A DNA stretch of 6,664 nt, taken from Lentimicrobium sp. (lineage in GTDB: Bacteria > Bacteroidota > Bacteroidia > Bacteroidales > Lentimicrobiaceae). Positions 6,265 to 6,664 of the stretch are shown here, piece by piece. Within the stretch, counting starts at the first letter, position 1. Each line of letters starts with the position of its first letter. The notes beneath the pieces are model-generated. The model did not search any database. It had not been told where the DNA came from and saw nothing but the letters and a program-made list of their open reading frames with translations. The DNA is taken from the NCBI GenBank assembly GCA_013336205.1, contig JAAXUD010000159.1, forward strand, positions 1 through 6,664, in the 5' to 3' direction. The position numbers were made by a program, and so were the translations under genes.

Positions 6265-6351
6265 TCAAATGCCCTGCGGGCGTTCAATCGCCTTCGGCGG
6301 TTCAAAGTTCAAATGCCCTGCGGGCGTTCAATCGCCTTCGGCGGTTCAAAG
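6258..6351. repeat. 44-bp tandem duplication, each copy with two GC-rich hairpins
   Basis: Positions 6258-6307 and 6302-6351 are identical, giving a 44-bp unit present 2.1 times. Each unit holds two hairpins of the same design, 7-bp stems with 3-nt loops. Hairpin A is 6268-6284 (core GCCC-TGC-GGGC) and recurs at 6312-6328. Hairpin B is 6286-6302 (core CGCC-TTC-GGCG) and recurs at 6330-6346. Every hairpin core is bracketed by GTTCAA (6263, 6282, 6300 and again 6307, 6326, 6344). No T-tract follows, so these are not ordinary terminators. Confidence 0.93.
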
Positions 6352-6373
6352 CTCAAAGTGAAAAGTCTAAAGC
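6346..6373. repeat. Four in-phase heptamers after the 44-bp duplication
   Basis: TCAAAGC, TCAAAGT, GAAAAGT and CTAAAGC follow one another without gaps from 6346 to 6373. They share the NNAAAG(T/C) consensus of the array next to radC, and the first unit overlaps the end of the duplication. Confidence 0.85.
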
Positions 6374-6444
6374 GATGAGCTGAGCAACGGTTGGTGAGCT
6401 CTTTGTCGAACCTTTGTCGAACCATTGTCGAACCAAGTCGAAGC
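6374..6444. repeat. REP-like GAGCT/GTCGAAC element with an internal 11-bp tandem repeat
   Basis: GGTTGGTGAGCTC at 6389-6401 followed by TGTCGAACC resembles the dispersed palindromic intergenic sequences built on TGAGC..TTGTCGAAC that recur in many bacterial genomes (from memory, not searched). Here the right half is multiplied: TTTGTCGAACC at 6402-6412 and 6413-6423, ATTGTCGAACC at 6424-6434, and a degraded fourth copy AAGTCGAAGC at 6435-6444. The tandem repeat is certain; the REP relationship is an inference. Confidence 0.75.
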
Positions 6445-6501
6445 TTAAAAAGTAAAAAAGTAAAGCTTAACGTCTAAAGCTCAAAGTTCAAAGTAAAAAG
6501 T
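6445..6501. repeat. Degenerate then regular heptamer repeats
   Basis: The first half (6445-6473) is an out-of-phase version with AAAAAGT-like pieces between two AAGCTTAA copies (6442-6449 and 6463-6470). The second half is four perfect-phase heptamers: CTAAAGC (6474), TCAAAGT (6481), TCAAAGT (6488) and AAAAAGT (6495-6501). It mirrors the array beside radC, so the heptamer family brackets the GC-rich palindromic elements. Confidence 0.85.
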
Positions 6502-6624
6502 GGAAATCCGAATAATTTATTGAATTTTCATTTTACAATACTCCGTTAAAAATTTTTAAAAACTGGTTATCAGAGTGTTAGTAAAATTATTTTGAATTTG
6601 CAAAATTTTGAATATCAATATATT

Positions 6625-6648
6625 GCGTCTTCGCGTCTTTGCGTGATT
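6625..6648. repeat. 8-bp tandem repeat GCGTCTTY near window end
   Basis: GCGTCTTC (6625-6632) and GCGTCTTT (6633-6640) are followed by a partial third unit GCGTGATT (6641-6648). The stretch is GC-richer than its flanks. Similar GCGTCTTTGCGTGA strings are familiar to me from intergenic DNA of this phylum, but that is recollection, not a search. Confidence 0.7.
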
Positions 6649-6664
6649 CTTAAAATTAACGGAC

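Larger units (their letters stand above)
6196..6664. other. Non-coding, repeat-rich intergenic region downstream of radC
   Basis: No credible protein or RNA gene is visible on either strand. The first two thirds (6196-6501) are layered short repeats described separately: AAAAAGT heptamers, a 44-bp tandem duplication with paired hairpins, a REP-like element with an 11-bp tandem repeat, and more heptamers. The remainder (6502-6624) is A+T-rich and featureless apart from one-mismatch TAnnTTTG matches (6587-6594 and 6593-6600) without a -33 partner. It is followed by an 8-bp repeat near the window end. No terminator with a T-tract is seen after radC. Confidence 0.8.

Noticed and set aside
6268..6302. 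Hairpins as a Rho-independent terminator for radC
   Set aside because: Stems are short with 3-nt loops and neither is followed by a T-tract on the + strand.
6258..6351. CRISPR-like repeat
   Set aside because: There are only two copies in direct tandem with no unique spacers between them, and no cas gene in the window.

Overview
The window looks like chromosomal DNA of a member of the Bacteroidota, probably of the Bacteroidales/Marinilabiliales type. Four things point that way. Several upstream regions carry the TAnnTTTG promoter element typical of the phylum, one with a -33 TTG at the ideal spacing. None of the starts has a convincing Shine-Dalgarno sequence, and the leaders are A-rich. One gene encodes a PorT-like type IX secretion protein, a system confined to this phylum and its close relatives. 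The 3' end holds an intergenic repeat patch of a style I associate with this phylum. All genes are on the + strand.

Layout: 1-327 is the 3' end of a UvrD/RecD-like helicase cut by the window edge. 412-1440 encodes a PfkB-family heptose-7-phosphate kinase (kinase half of HldE only). 1494-2297 encodes a PorT-like outer-membrane beta-barrel protein with its own promoter overlapping the kinase stop codon. 2458-4017 encodes a COG2509-type FAD-dependent dehydrogenase. 4200-4898 encodes an unrecognised soluble 232-residue protein. 5002-5449 is a compact unit: promoter, tRNA-Glu(TTC), rpsT (ribosomal protein S20) and a strong intrinsic terminator. 5497-6195 encodes RadC. 6196-6664 is non-coding and full of short repeats: heptamers, a 44-bp tandem duplication with paired hairpins, an 11-bp tandem repeat in a REP-like element, and an 8-bp repeat.

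Most of this is housekeeping or envelope biology, with no defence locus, phage, integrase or CRISPR array. The kinase and PorT can be linked only loosely: heptose feeds LPS, and type IX cargo is often anchored on LPS. The parts worth a second look are the tRNA-rpsT transcription unit, the unidentified 4200-4898 gene and the layered repeat patch after radC. I do not see a clear new biological system; the repeat patch is the most structured unexplained stretch.
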